From Gemmatimonadota bacterium (GTDB taxonomy: Bacteria; Gemmatimonadota; Gemmatimonadetes; Longimicrobiales; Gaopeijiaceae), in NCBI GenBank assembly GCA_028875075.1, contig JAPPGF010000006.1, positions 94,506-158,505 on the forward strand: a stretch of DNA of 64,000 nt. Reading direction: 5' to 3'. Positions 26,651 through 35,173 of this stretch are shown here, piece by piece. Each line of letters opens with the position of its first letter. The stretch's first letter is position 1. Under the pieces are notes generated by a model that was not told the DNA's origin, searched no databases, and was given only the letters and a program-made list of their open reading frames with translations. Made by a program: the position numbers and the translations under genes.

Positions 26651-27891
26651 CGGCCCATGTACGCGATCACGGCCTCGCCGAACCCGGACGTGGACACCTT
26701 GTGCGCGCCGAGCATCTGGCGCTCGAGGTCGTAGGTGACCTGCTTCGCGCCGATCGCGCCCTCGAGCCCCCGCACCACCCTGTCGGCCGCATCCTGCCAC
26801 CCCAGGTGCTCGAGCATCATGACCGCCGACAAGATCAATGATCCCGGATTCACCATGTCCTTGCCCGCGTACTTGGGCGCGGTCCCGTGCGTCGCCTCGA
26901 AGTTCGCGATCTCATCGCTCATGTTGGCGCCGGGCGCCATCCCGAGCCCGCCCACCTGGGCGGCGCATGCGTCCGACAGGTAGTCGCCGTTCAGGTTGGG
27001 AGTGGCGAACATCGAGTACTCGTCCGGACGCAGGAGCACCTGCTGGAAGATCGAGTCGGCTATGCGGTCGTTGACGAGCACCTTGCCTTCGCTGCTCTCG
27101 CCGTCGGCCAGCTCGTCCTCCGTGACGATCCGGTCGCGGAAGCGCTCCCTGGCAAGTTCGTAGCCCCAGTCACGGAACGCCCCCTCGGTGAACTTCATGA
27201 TGTTGCCCTTGTGCACCAGCGTCAGGGTGGAGCGCCCCCGGCTGATGGCGTAGCGAAGCGCGCGCTCGACGTGCCGTTTCGTGCCGAATGGGCTGATCGG
27301 CTTGACCCCGATGCCCGCCGCCTCGCGGATGTTCCTCACGCCCATCCCGTCGATCATGAAGCGGCGCACACTCTCGGCTTCCTGCGACCCGGAGGCCCAC
27401 TCGATCCCCGCGTAAACGTCCTCGGTGTTCTCGCGGAAGATGACCACGTCGAGCCTCTCCGGCTCCTTCATGGGCGAAGGAACGCCCTTGATCCATCGCA
27501 CCGGACGGACGCAGGAGAAGAGGTCCAGCCGCTGCCGGAGCGCCACGTTGAGCGAGCGGATGCCCCCTCCGATCGGGGTCGTGAGTGGTCCCTTGATGGA
27601 CACCTTGAACTCGCGCATCGCCTCGAGCGTCTCGCCCGGCAGCCACTCGCCCGTCCGCCGCTTCGCCTTCTCGCCGGCCAGGATCTCCATCCAGGCGATG
27701 GCGCGCTCACCGTCATAGGTCTGCTTCACGGCGGCGTCCACGACGGCCTGCGTCGCGCGCCAGACGTCGGGACCGATACCGTCCCCCTCGATGTAGGGCA
27801 CGATAGGCCGGCTCGGGACCCGGATGAGTCCCTCCTCGTACTCGATCCTCTCGCCGTCCGCCGGGACGGTGGTATGCCGATATGAAACCAT
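26647..27891 (-). CDS. icd: Isocitrate dehydrogenase, NADP-dependent
   Basis: A 414-residue TCA-cycle enzyme making 2-oxoglutarate and NADPH. The substrate Ser is in [15 protein letters not shown], the site phosphorylated in E. coli Icd. The metal-binding and coenzyme region [20 protein letters not shown] carries the Lys-Tyr pair that marks NADP use in the E. coli type. The length is close to the E. coli enzyme (416). ATG 27891 was chosen because upstream sequence lacks homology; GGGAG lies upstream. A promoter candidate lies 137 bp upstream. Confidence 0.95.
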   Translation of the reverse strand: MVSYRHTTVPADGERIEYEEGLIRVPSRPIVPYIEGDGIGPDVWRATQAVVDAAVKQTYDGERAIAWMEILAGEKAKRRTGEWLPGETLEAMREFKVSIKGPLTTPIGGGIRSLNVALRQRLDLFSCVRPVRWIKGVPSPMKEPERLDVVIFRENTEDVYAGIEWASGSQEAESVRRFMIDGMGVRNIREAAGIGVKPISPFGTKRHVERALRYAISRGRSTLTLVHKGNIMKFTEGAFRDWGYELARERFRDRIVTEDELADGESSEGKVLVNDRIADSIFQQVLLRPDEYSMFATPNLNGDYLSDACAAQVGGLGMAPGANMSDEIANFEATHGTAPKYAGKDMVNPGSLILSAVMMLEHLGWQDAADRVVRGLEGAIGAKQVTYDLERQMLGAHKVSTSGFGEAVIAYMGR

Positions 27892-28334
27892 CTGCCGGGC
27901 GCTCCCGCAGGTATTTTCTGTAACGCTGGCTCGATGTGGCCCCCCAGGCCTCCGGGCGGCCGCCGGGACACGGGGAACTCGTTGCGGCGAGAGCCGCGCG
28001 GGAACTGGAGACCGTGTCCGGGGCCGCAAGTTAGACCGGGGACCAAGACCGAACAAGTCAGAGTCCGGTCCGGGGACGGGCTAGCCCGAAGCGCGCTGCG
28101 GGACTCCCGCGAGAGGGCAACCCCGGGAGGGGGGCGCGGCGTTCAGACGTGCACGAGAGCGGATCCGTCGGCTCCGCCCACTCTCCGCCGAGCCGTCCGG
28201 AGCCCTCGTGGAACGCACCCCGAACGCCGATATCGGCCGCCCGGACCGGGACAGGAGTGCGCACGTCTGCGGGAAGCCCACAAGGGCGCGCTCCGGCGCT
28301 TCCGGCACGAGGCGACGGGCCTCCCCCGCCCGGC
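27892..28334. other. Intergenic region upstream of icd
   Basis: About 440 bp without a convincing gene; overlapping frames here are Arg/Pro-rich shadows. It holds the icd leader and a promoter candidate at 28028-28056. No terminator is seen for the small gene at 28335. Confidence 0.45.
28028..28056 (-). promoter_or_regulatory. Candidate promoter of the icd-pepA operon
   Basis: Read on the minus strand: -35 TTGTTC, a 17-bp spacer and -10 TAACTT. Transcription from it would give a leader of about 130 nt before the icd ATG. The boxes share the TTGnnn/TAnnnT pattern of the HU and terC promoters. Confidence 0.35.
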
Positions 28335-28691
28335 TCAACCGCCGCCTTCCGGCTCGCCTCCGGATTCGGGAAGGGGGTCGACTTCGCTCTCGCGCTTCGC
28401 CACGAGATAACCGGCGCAGTAGGCGCGCAGGGTGGTCTCGAACGTGTTCTCCTCGGAGGCAGCTCGGAGCGCGGCCTCTCCCTCCTCGCGGAGTCCCGTG
28501 GCGAGCCGCCTGAGCCGGTCCGCGAGGTCTGCCACCACCGGATCATCGTAGCCCGAGGCCGGCCGCTCCCCGTGGCGCGTCCGGACTCTTTGGCCGGGGG
28601 GGAAGGCGGGCGGCGCCAGGCGGCCGGCGCGTGCTCCAGTTCCGGATCGAGCAGCGCCGCCTCCTGACCTGCCCTGAGACTCGTCGTGCAT
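28335..28691 (-). CDS. Hypothetical small protein
   Basis: A 118-residue protein with a low-complexity Gly/Arg/Pro N-terminal half and a more protein-like C-terminal half (VVADLADRLRRLATGLREEG ... FETTLRAYCAGYLVAKRESE), predicted mostly helical. ATG 28691 has GGGAG 8 nt upstream. It lies 101 bp downstream of surE on the same strand. No family is recognised. Overlapping frames exist; this one was preferred for its ribosome site and helical C-terminus. Confidence 0.45.
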   Translation of the reverse strand: MHDESQGRSGGGAARSGTGARAGRLAPPAFPPGQRVRTRHGERPASGYDDPVVADLADRLRRLATGLREEGEAALRAASEENTFETTLRAYCAGYLVAKRESEVDPLPESGGEPEGGG

Positions 28692-28792
28692 GGCCGGAAC
28701 TCCCGTCCCTGACGTGCTTGGCCCGCCCGAATATAGGCCCGCCGGACGCCCGTGGCGAAGCCCGTAGCCGGCCGGATGCGGGGCGCTGCCCC

Positions 28793-29542
28793 TCACACCG
28801 TCAGGTCCCAGCCGCGGATTTCCTTGAGCAGCCGGTAGTTGGTGAGGTCGAGGTGGAGCGGGGTCACCGACACCATCCCCTCCTGCACCGCCCGGAAATC
28901 GGAGTCGTTCGCCCCGGACCACTTCGAGACGCCGCCGCCGATCCAGAAGTACTCCCGTCCCGAGGGATCGAGCGCGCGCGTGATCGAGTCCGAGTAGCGT
29001 CGCCGTCCGAGAGACGTGACGCGCACACCCTTCACCTCGGCCGGGGGAACCGCCGGCAGGTTGACCGAGAGCAGGGTGTTGGCGGGGAAGCTCTCCTCAT
29101 CGAGCATCGAGAGCAGCAGCCGGCGCACGGGCTCTTCCCAGCCGTCCAGTTGGTCGACAGCCTCGCCGGTGTAGGAGAACGCGATCGCGGGGATGCCGAG
29201 CACGGTCGCCTCCATGGCGGCGGAGACGGTGCCCGAGTAGAACACGTCCTCTCCCATGTTGGGGCCGTGGTTGATGCCGGACAGAACCACGTCCGGGCGA
29301 CCCTGGAGCAGCTCGCTCACCGCGACGATGACACAGTCGGTCGGGGTCCCGTCCACCATCCAGCCGCCGTTCGGCACGGGACGAGCGCGTAGCGGGTGAT
29401 GCAGGGTGAGCGAGTGGCTGGTCGCGCTCTGCTCGCGGTCCGGCGCGACCACGCTCACATCGCCCAGCGCCCCTGCCGCCGCCGCGAGCACGTGCAGCCC
29501 CGCAGCGAGGTATCCGTCGTCGTTCGTGACCAGTACGCGCAC
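28793..29542 (-). CDS. surE: 5'/3'-nucleotidase SurE
   Basis: A 249-residue metal-dependent nucleotidase acting on nucleoside monophosphates, linked to stationary-phase survival. It begins with the metal-binding VLVTNDDGYLAAGL and has SATSHSLTL, VDGTPTDCV and LSGINHGPNMGEDVFYSGTV, all typical. The GTG start has GGGGAGG upstream. It is the last clear member of the der-plsY-gpsA-merR-surE run, 7 bp after the MerR gene. Confidence 0.95.
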   Translation of the reverse strand: MRVLVTNDDGYLAAGLHVLAAAAGALGDVSVVAPDREQSATSHSLTLHHPLRARPVPNGGWMVDGTPTDCVIVAVSELLQGRPDVVLSGINHGPNMGEDVFYSGTVSAAMEATVLGIPAIAFSYTGEAVDQLDGWEEPVRRLLLSMLDEESFPANTLLSVNLPAVPPAEVKGVRVTSLGRRRYSDSITRALDPSGREYFWIGGGVSKWSGANDSDFRAVQEGMVSVTPLHLDLTNYRLLKEIRGWDLTV

Positions 29543-29549
29543 GCCCGCC

Positions 29550-29915
29550 TCACCTCCCCGGAGCGGGCAGGGTGAGCACGTCCCGCAGCGCTTCGAGCTC
29601 CGCCCGTATCGCGCCCAGGAGCTCGGGGCCCGCCACCCCCTGGCGCTCTTCCTCGAGGCGGCCCGCCTCGCTCATCTCCCGAAGCTTCTGGCGCGCGCCC
29701 TCGATCGTGTACTTCCGCTCGTAGAGGAGATGCTTGACCAACAGCACCTGCTCGATGTCCCCGCGCCTGAAGACGCGGTTCCCCGCCCGGTTCTTCACCG
29801 GACGCAGCACCTCGAACTGCGACTCCCAGTATCGCAGCACGTGCGGCTTGAGGCCGATCAGGTCGCAGACCTCTCCCATCGAGTAGTACTGGCGCTTGAG
29901 AATCACCTCACTCAT
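29550..29915 (-). CDS. MerR-family transcriptional regulator
   Basis: A 121-residue DNA-binding protein. The N-terminal winged helix-turn-helix is YYSMGEVCDLIGLKPHVLRY, continued by WESQFEVLRPVKNRAGNRVF. A helical dimerisation region (about 50-100) follows, with no Cys ligand set in the C-terminal tail, so it is not an obvious metal sensor. It resembles the small MerR-like regulators of the YcgE/HspR size class, but the effector is unknown. ATG overlaps gpsA's stop by 4 bp, so it is encoded inside a housekeeping operon and may regulate it. Confidence 0.88.
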   Translation of the reverse strand: MSEVILKRQYYSMGEVCDLIGLKPHVLRYWESQFEVLRPVKNRAGNRVFRRGDIEQVLLVKHLLYERKYTIEGARQKLREMSEAGRLEEERQGVAGPELLGAIRAELEALRDVLTLPAPGR

Positions 29916-30919
29916 CCCCCTTCCTCCGGCTTGGGGTCGCGCTCCATCAGGTTGGCGAGCGCTTCCCTCGCGCTGCGGCCTTCGGCCAGGATCGCGCACA
30001 CCTCGCGGGTGAGCGGCATCTCGACCTTGTGCCGGACGGCGAGGTCGTACGCCGCCTGTGCCGTCTTCACGCCCTCCGCGACCGCGCTCATCTCCGAGAG
30101 GATCGACTCGAGGGACTCGCCTCGCCCGAGCCTCCAGCCCACCGAGCGGTTGCGGCTGAGTTCGCCCGTGCATGTCAGCACGAGGTCGCCCATGCCCGCC
30201 AGCCCGGCGAACGTCGCCGCTCGGGCTCCCATCGCCTGACCCAGGCGGGTGATCTCCGCCAGGCCGCGCGTGATCAGGGCCGCGAGCGTGTTGTGTCCGA
30301 AGCCGAGGCCGGCCGACATCCCCGCCGCGAGCGCTATCACGTTCTTGAGCGCGCCGCCCAACTCCACGCCGACCACATCCGTGTTCGTGTACACCCGAAG
30401 GTACGCATTCTGGAAGAGCTGCTGCACCCGCTCGGCAGCTTGGGCGTTCGCACTGGCCGCGACGACCAGCGTGGGGACCCGGCGCGCGACCTCGAGCGCG
30501 AAGCTCGGCCCGGACAGCACCGCGAAGCCCGACATCGCAGCCTCGCCCAGCACGTCCCGGAGCACCTCGTCCATGCGCCGCAACGTGGCCGTCTCGATGC
30601 CCTTCGACGCGCTCACGATCTGACAGCCCGCCTCCACGTGGGGGGCGGCCCGTTCCATTACGGAGCCCACGAACTGAGACGGCACCGTGTTGACCAACAC
30701 GTCGGCATCCTTGAGCGCGGCCCCCAGATCCGATGTGGCGGCCAGCGCCTCCGGCAGCCGAATGCCGGCGAGGAACCGCGTGTTCTCGCGCTCGCGCATG
30801 ACCTGATCGGCTACTTCCGGCTCAAGCGCCCAGAGCACGACCCGATGTCCGTTGTCGGTCAGCAGCGCGGCGAGCGTCGTGCCCCAGCTGCCCGCTCCCA
30901 CCACGGCAATGCGACTCAT
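29912..30919 (-). CDS. gpsA: Glycerol-3-phosphate dehydrogenase [NAD(P)+]
   Basis: A 335-residue enzyme reducing dihydroxyacetone phosphate to sn-glycerol 3-phosphate for phospholipids. It has the nucleotide-binding VVGAGSWGTTLAALLTDNGH, the GPSFALEV motif, the active Lys in GALKNVIALAAG and AGLAGMGDLVLTCTG. It is coupled by 4-bp overlaps to plsY upstream, which uses its product, and to the MerR gene downstream. Confidence 0.96.
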   Translation of the reverse strand: MSRIAVVGAGSWGTTLAALLTDNGHRVVLWALEPEVADQVMRERENTRFLAGIRLPEALAATSDLGAALKDADVLVNTVPSQFVGSVMERAAPHVEAGCQIVSASKGIETATLRRMDEVLRDVLGEAAMSGFAVLSGPSFALEVARRVPTLVVAASANAQAAERVQQLFQNAYLRVYTNTDVVGVELGGALKNVIALAAGMSAGLGFGHNTLAALITRGLAEITRLGQAMGARAATFAGLAGMGDLVLTCTGELSRNRSVGWRLGRGESLESILSEMSAVAEGVKTAQAAYDLAVRHKVEMPLTREVCAILAEGRSAREALANLMERDPKPEEGG

Positions 30920-31551
30920 TGCCCGCGCTCGCCGGGCGGCGCCACGTGACCGGGCCGCCCACGCCCGAAGCGGTGCTCTTCGCCGCGCGCGATGCGCCCG
31001 AGGTTCGTGCGGTGGGCCCAGATCACCAACGAGGCGATCGCCAGCGTGAACCCGAACACGGGGCCGCCGCTCTCGCCCGCGAACAGCCAGACGGCCGCCG
31101 GGACGCTGAGGGCGGCCAGGACCGAGCCCAGCGCGACCATGCGCGTCGTGAGCACGGTCACCAGCCATACCGAGAGACCCACGAGCATCGCGGCCGGAGC
31201 GAGCCCGGCCAACACTCCCGCGCTGGTCGCGACGCCCTTGCCGCCCCTGAAGCGCACCCAGACCGAGTAGACGTGGCCGAGCACGGCGGCGGTCCCGTAC
31301 CCGAGAGCCCAGGCCCAGGAAACCGCGTCGAGGCGCGGAAACAGCCAGGCCGGGATGAAGCCCTTGGCGACGTCCACCACCACTACGGGCAACGCCGCCT
31401 TCCAGCCGAGAACCCGGTAGACGTTGGTCGCGCCGAGGTTGCCGCTGCCGTGCTCGCGCAGATCGACGCCGTACCCCCAGCGCCCGACCCAGTGGCTGGT
31501 CGGGATCGCGCCGAGCAGGTAGGAGAGGACGACGAGGAGGGCAGGATTCAA
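30916..31551 (-). CDS. plsY: Glycerol-3-phosphate acyltransferase PlsY
   Basis: A 211-residue membrane enzyme acylating glycerol 3-phosphate from acyl-phosphate, the first step of phospholipid synthesis. It has several membrane helices and the three family motifs: GSGNLGATNVYR, FRGGKGVATSAG and the late HRTNLGRI. The TTG at 31551 was chosen because it overlaps the der stop by 4 bp (TTGA), as other genes of this operon do. An upstream GTG or ATG-like start at 31617 would overlap der by 70 bp. A basic Gly-rich tail ends the protein. Confidence 0.92.
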   Translation of the reverse strand: MNPALLVVLSYLLGAIPTSHWVGRWGYGVDLREHGSGNLGATNVYRVLGWKAALPVVVVDVAKGFIPAWLFPRLDAVSWAWALGYGTAAVLGHVYSVWVRFRGGKGVATSAGVLAGLAPAAMLVGLSVWLVTVLTTRMVALGSVLAALSVPAAVWLFAGESGGPVFGFTLAIASLVIWAHRTNLGRIARGEEHRFGRGRPGHVAPPGERGQ

Positions 31552-32876
31552 ACTGAGCGGCTCGCCGCGCCGGACGCGCGCAGTTGGATGCGAATGGGTG
31601 AGCCGAGGAAACCCCAACGCTCACGGAAGCCGTTGACAACGTAGCGAATGTAGTGCTCGGGTATCTCCCGGGGCAGGTTGGAGAAGAGCACGAAGGTGGG
31701 TGGCTCCGCCTCGGCCTGGGTACCGTAGCGGAGCTTCACCTGCCGACCGCGGGAACGCGGCGGGGGCTGCCTGCCCACGAGCGCTGCGAGAGCCTTGTTG
31801 ACCTCGTGCGTGGCGATCCGGCGCAGTCGCTGCTCCTGCACCTGGAGGACGAGGCCGAGCGCCTTGTGCACCCGCTGTCCGGTCAGCGCCGAGGCGAACA
31901 GGAAGGGCACGCAATCCAGGAACGGAGCGCGCCCGCAAGCGTGCTTCTCGAAGTCGGAGGCGGTCCGCGAATCCTTCTCGACCAGATCCCACTTGTTGAC
32001 GACGAGTACGACCCCACAGCCCGCCTCCCAGGCCGTCTCGGCCACCCTCAGGTCCTGAATCCCGAGCCCGTCGTGCGCGTCGAGCATCACGACCGCGACG
32101 TCCGCCCCGTCGAGAGCGCGCACGGTGCGCAGGGCGCTGTAGTATTCGAGGGAATCCTTGACCCGCGACTGCCGACGCAGCCCTGCCGTGTCGACGAACA
32201 CGAGCCGCTTGCCGTGGTAGGTGAGCGGCCTGTCGACCGGGTCGCGGGTGGTGCCGGCCGCCTCGTCCACGACGACCCGCTCTTCGCCCAGGATCCGGTT
32301 GACGAGGCTGGACTTCCCCACGTTCGGGCGGCCCACGACCGCGACCCGGATCTCGTCCTCGATGCCTTGGTCACCCGCTGCGTCGGGCAAGGCCGCCAAG
32401 AGGCGGTCGAGCAGGTCGCCCATGCCCTTTCCCGACGCGGCCGCCACCGGTACCGGCTCCCCGATGCCGAGCGACCAGAAGTCCATCCACGCCGTGTCGT
32501 CCGGCAGGTTGTCGAGCTTGTTGACCGCGAGGAGGATCGGCTTCTGCTTCTTGCGCAGAATCTCGGCGACGGGCTCGTCCATCGGGTGCGGCCCGGCCTT
32601 GCCGTCGACCAGGAACAGGATCACGTCGGCCTCCTGGACGGCCGCGAGCGTCTGCCGGCGGACCGCCCGCTGCTCGCTTCGCTCGCTCACTCCCCCGGTG
32701 TCGACGATGAAGAAGTGGCGGCCGGCCCAGTCCGCGCGGGCGAAGTTGCAGTCCCGGGTCACGCCGGGCCGATCGTCCACGATCGCCACGCGGCGGCCGA
32801 CGACGCGGTTGAAGAAGGTCGACTTGCCCACGTTCGGACGGCCTACGACCGCGACCGTCGGGAGCTTCCCGGACAC
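31548..32876 (-). CDS. der: Ribosome-assembly GTPase Der (EngA)
   Basis: A 442-residue double GTPase needed for 50S subunit assembly. The first G domain has VVGRPNVGKSTFFN, DRPGVTRD, DTGG and NKLD. The second (about 180-350) has VVGRPNVGKSSLVN, GTTRDPVD, DTAGLR and NKWD. A KH-like domain forms the C-terminus. The length is normal. GTG with GAGG upstream. It lies 10 bp after the DUF512 gene, a pairing also known from other bacteria. Confidence 0.96.
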   Translation of the reverse strand: MSGKLPTVAVVGRPNVGKSTFFNRVVGRRVAIVDDRPGVTRDCNFARADWAGRHFFIVDTGGVSERSEQRAVRRQTLAAVQEADVILFLVDGKAGPHPMDEPVAEILRKKQKPILLAVNKLDNLPDDTAWMDFWSLGIGEPVPVAAASGKGMGDLLDRLLAALPDAAGDQGIEDEIRVAVVGRPNVGKSSLVNRILGEERVVVDEAAGTTRDPVDRPLTYHGKRLVFVDTAGLRRQSRVKDSLEYYSALRTVRALDGADVAVVMLDAHDGLGIQDLRVAETAWEAGCGVVLVVNKWDLVEKDSRTASDFEKHACGRAPFLDCVPFLFASALTGQRVHKALGLVLQVQEQRLRRIATHEVNKALAALVGRQPPPRSRGRQVKLRYGTQAEAEPPTFVLFSNLPREIPEHYIRYVVNGFRERWGFLGSPIRIQLRASGAASRSV

Positions 32877-32886
32877 GGGAACCGCC

Positions 32887-34158
32887 TCAGAGGCCCGAGA
32901 GCGCCGCGGTCAACTCGTAGCCCGTGACCACGCGGGCGGGCGCGAGGCGCGCGGCCACGCGTTCGAGCGGCAGGCTGTCGATGAAGACCCCCTCGCCGTT
33001 GAGCGCCTCGCCCGGCAGCAGCACGATGTCGTCGCCTTCCCCGCCCTCGAGCGCCCGGGCGACGTCTTCCCCCGCCAGGAGGCCCGCCACGGTGACGGTC
33101 TCGCCGAAAAAGCGATTCGTCACCTCGACCACGTCGACGTTCGCGCCCGTCGCCTGCTCGAGCTTCGGCGCCAGCTCGCGCAGGAAGGGAGCCATCGACG
33201 CGGCCGTGGCGAGGCGGATGCGCCGGCCCGGCAAGCGCGGCACACGACCGAGTCCGGCCCGGAAGTCGTCGAGGAAGCGGCGGACCGCACCGACACCGTT
33301 CTCGGCCAGGTCGAAGTCGTCGTAGTAGCCGGCGGCGGGCATCGTCTCGCGGGCGATCAGGAACAGCTCGTCGGCGGCCACGGCCCAGCCCGTGCCGCGC
33401 TCCCTGAGCGCGCCCTCGCGGACGCCGTCGACCTGCCGGACGGCCGCCCGTGCTTCGTCTCTCGTGAGCAGGCGGACCGGCCGGTTGAGGTTGTAGCGGG
33501 TGAGACCCACGGGCACGACCGAAACCGACAGCACCCCGGGCCCCAGGTCCCAGAGGTCGGCGAGCGTGCGGTCCAGATGCGCTCCGTCGTTCCAGCCCGG
33601 ACAGAGCACGATCTGGGCGTGGACCTCGAGCCCGCCCTCCAGCAGAAAGCGGAGCTGATCCAGGATGAGCCCGGCCCGCTCGCTCACCAGGAGCCGTTCG
33701 CGGACGGCCGGCTCGGTGGCGTGTACGCTCACGTAGAGCGGCGAGAGTTGTTGCTCCACCAGGCGGGCCAGGCCGCGGGGCCCGAGGTTGGTCAGCGTGA
33801 CGTAGCTTCCGTAGGCGAACGAGAGGCGGAAGTCGTCGTCCTTGAGCCACAGGCTGTCACGCGCCCCGGGAGGATTGCCGTCGATGAAGCAGAAAACGCA
33901 CTTGTTGGCGCACTCGCGCACGGTGTCGGGCGCAGGCACGATGCCGAACGTCTCGCCCGGATCACGGGCGACCTCGTACACGACCGTTTCCCCCTGCGCG
34001 GAGAGGGTTTCCATCTCGATCTGCGGGTTGGCCAGAAGGAAGGTCAGGTCGAGGCCGTCACGGACGCGCTGGCCGTTGATGCGGACGATGCGCGTGCCGA
34101 TCCGGAGCTCGAGCTCCTCGGCAATGCTGCCCGGGTCAATGCTGGCGATACGGACCAC
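32887..34158 (-). CDS. DUF512 family radical-SAM-like protein with PDZ domain
   Basis: A 423-residue protein of the DUF512 family. Residues 1-60 form a PDZ-like segment (IDPGSIAEELELRIGTRIVR). A cysteine cluster ECANKCVFCFID (about residue 85) resembles the radical SAM CxxxCxxC loop but with wider spacing. LSPLYVSVHATEPAVRERLL is a further conserved block, and the C-terminal third is the DUF512 domain proper. The biochemical role is not known. It is adjacent to der here as in many Clostridia, suggesting a link with ribosome assembly or translation. GTG with GAGGG 5 nt upstream. Confidence 0.85.
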   Translation of the reverse strand: MVRIASIDPGSIAEELELRIGTRIVRINGQRVRDGLDLTFLLANPQIEMETLSAQGETVVYEVARDPGETFGIVPAPDTVRECANKCVFCFIDGNPPGARDSLWLKDDDFRLSFAYGSYVTLTNLGPRGLARLVEQQLSPLYVSVHATEPAVRERLLVSERAGLILDQLRFLLEGGLEVHAQIVLCPGWNDGAHLDRTLADLWDLGPGVLSVSVVPVGLTRYNLNRPVRLLTRDEARAAVRQVDGVREGALRERGTGWAVAADELFLIARETMPAAGYYDDFDLAENGVGAVRRFLDDFRAGLGRVPRLPGRRIRLATAASMAPFLRELAPKLEQATGANVDVVEVTNRFFGETVTVAGLLAGEDVARALEGGEGDDIVLLPGEALNGEGVFIDSLPLERVAARLAPARVVTGYELTAALSGL

Positions 34159-34393
34159 GGACCCTCGTCAGGCTACCGTGAGGCCGGCCTCGAGCCGAGA
34201 GCCCGGAAGGCCATACAGAGCTTAAAGATAGATCGGAGCAACTCGAGCTTGTACCCCGAGTCGTGTGCACGACAAGATTAGCTTGAGGAAGGTCGGCCTC
34301 CAGCGGGAGACGAGGCTCGAGGGCGGGACGCGGCGGGGGTCCGCGACCGCAGATACCCAGGAGCGTGGCAATACAAAGGGGGGAGCTGGCCCT
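34159..34393. other. Divergent regulatory region, DUF512/K+ channel
   Basis: 235 bp between two divergent genes, richer in A+T than its surroundings. It contains an inverted repeat GTCGTG-TG-CACGAC at 34260-34273 and TTGTAC/CAAGAT-like boxes on the plus strand, but no promoter I would trust. Confidence 0.4.
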
Positions 34394-35086
34394 ATGAACG
34401 CACTCAAGTGGCTTGACCGCGCCGTCATCGTCGGGGCGATCGCAACCGTTCCCCTGGTGGTAGTCGACTCTCGCGGACTCGGCACGCCGCTGACGACAGC
34501 GGCGGACTGGCTCGTCTGGCTGGTGTTCTTGGCCGATCTCGTCGGCGACTATTGGAGACGGGCCGGAGCGGGTCAGAAGTTGGCCAGCTTCGCCATCGTG
34601 GTCCTGAGCTTCCCCGCGCTCCACGAAGTCCTTGCGCTGTCCCGGCTCGCTCGATTGGCCCGGCTCGCACAACTGCTTCGCGTGGCCGCCGTCGTCCCGA
34701 AGGCACTGCCCGTATTCCGGCGTACCGTCGGCCGACGCAGCGTTCGCTACGTTGCAAGCGTGTCTCTGTTGTCGGTTTGGTTGGGGGGCGGGTTGTTCTA
34801 TCTGGCAGAACCGGAGAGGGTCGGCAGCGTGTGGACCGGCCTGTGGTGGGCCGTCGTGACGGCCACCACCGTCGGGTACGGCGATATTTCTCCCGTAACG
34901 CTTCCGGGCAGAATGGTGGGCGTGGCCCTCATGCTCGTCGGAATAGGAGCCTTCGCGACGCTCGGAGGCTCGTTTGCCGCATTCTTCATCGAGTCAGGCA
35001 GGGATGACCGTCTCGGCCGAATCGAGGAACGACTGGGCCAGATCCAAGAGTCTCTGGAAGATCTGAGACGGCCCGGCGCAGGGTAG
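34394..35086 (+). CDS. Six-helix voltage-gated-type potassium channel
   Basis: A 230-residue ion channel. Six membrane segments are visible, including an S4-like helix with regularly spaced Arg (LSRLARLARLAQLLRVA, about residues 80-96). The pore has the K+ selectivity filter TATTVGYGDISP. A short C-terminal coiled coil (RIEERLGQIQESLEDLR) may hold the tetramer together. No RCK or cyclic-nucleotide domain follows. ATG 34394 was chosen, with GGGAG 8 nt upstream; longer forms start in non-conserved sequence. Function would be K+ flux or membrane potential. Confidence 0.92.
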   Translation: MNALKWLDRAVIVGAIATVPLVVVDSRGLGTPLTTAADWLVWLVFLADLVGDYWRRAGAGQKLASFAIVVLSFPALHEVLALSRLARLARLAQLLRVAAVVPKALPVFRRTVGRRSVRYVASVSLLSVWLGGGLFYLAEPERVGSVWTGLWWAVVTATTVGYGDISPVTLPGRMVGVALMLVGIGAFATLGGSFAAFFIESGRDDRLGRIEERLGQIQESLEDLRRPGAG

Positions 35087-35143
35087 CCCGCCGGGAGCGA
35101 CCGCAGGGTGTTCGGCCGCGCCTGAGCGGCGGCGCACGCCCAT

Positions 35144-35165
35144 GAGCCGCGTCTGAGCGCGGCTC
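35144..35165. terminator. Inverted repeat between convergent genes
   Basis: GAGCCGCG-TCTGAG-CGCGGCTC forms an 8-bp perfect stem in the 87-bp gap between the K+ channel and the protease gene. It is symmetric and could end transcripts from either side, although no T-run is present. Confidence 0.45.
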
Positions 35166-35173
35166 CTCATGCC

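Noticed and set aside
28058..28546. Minus-strand frame of 162 codons upstream of icd
   Set aside because: Repetitive Arg/Pro/Ser composition, no ribosome site and an overlap with the better-supported 118-residue gene.
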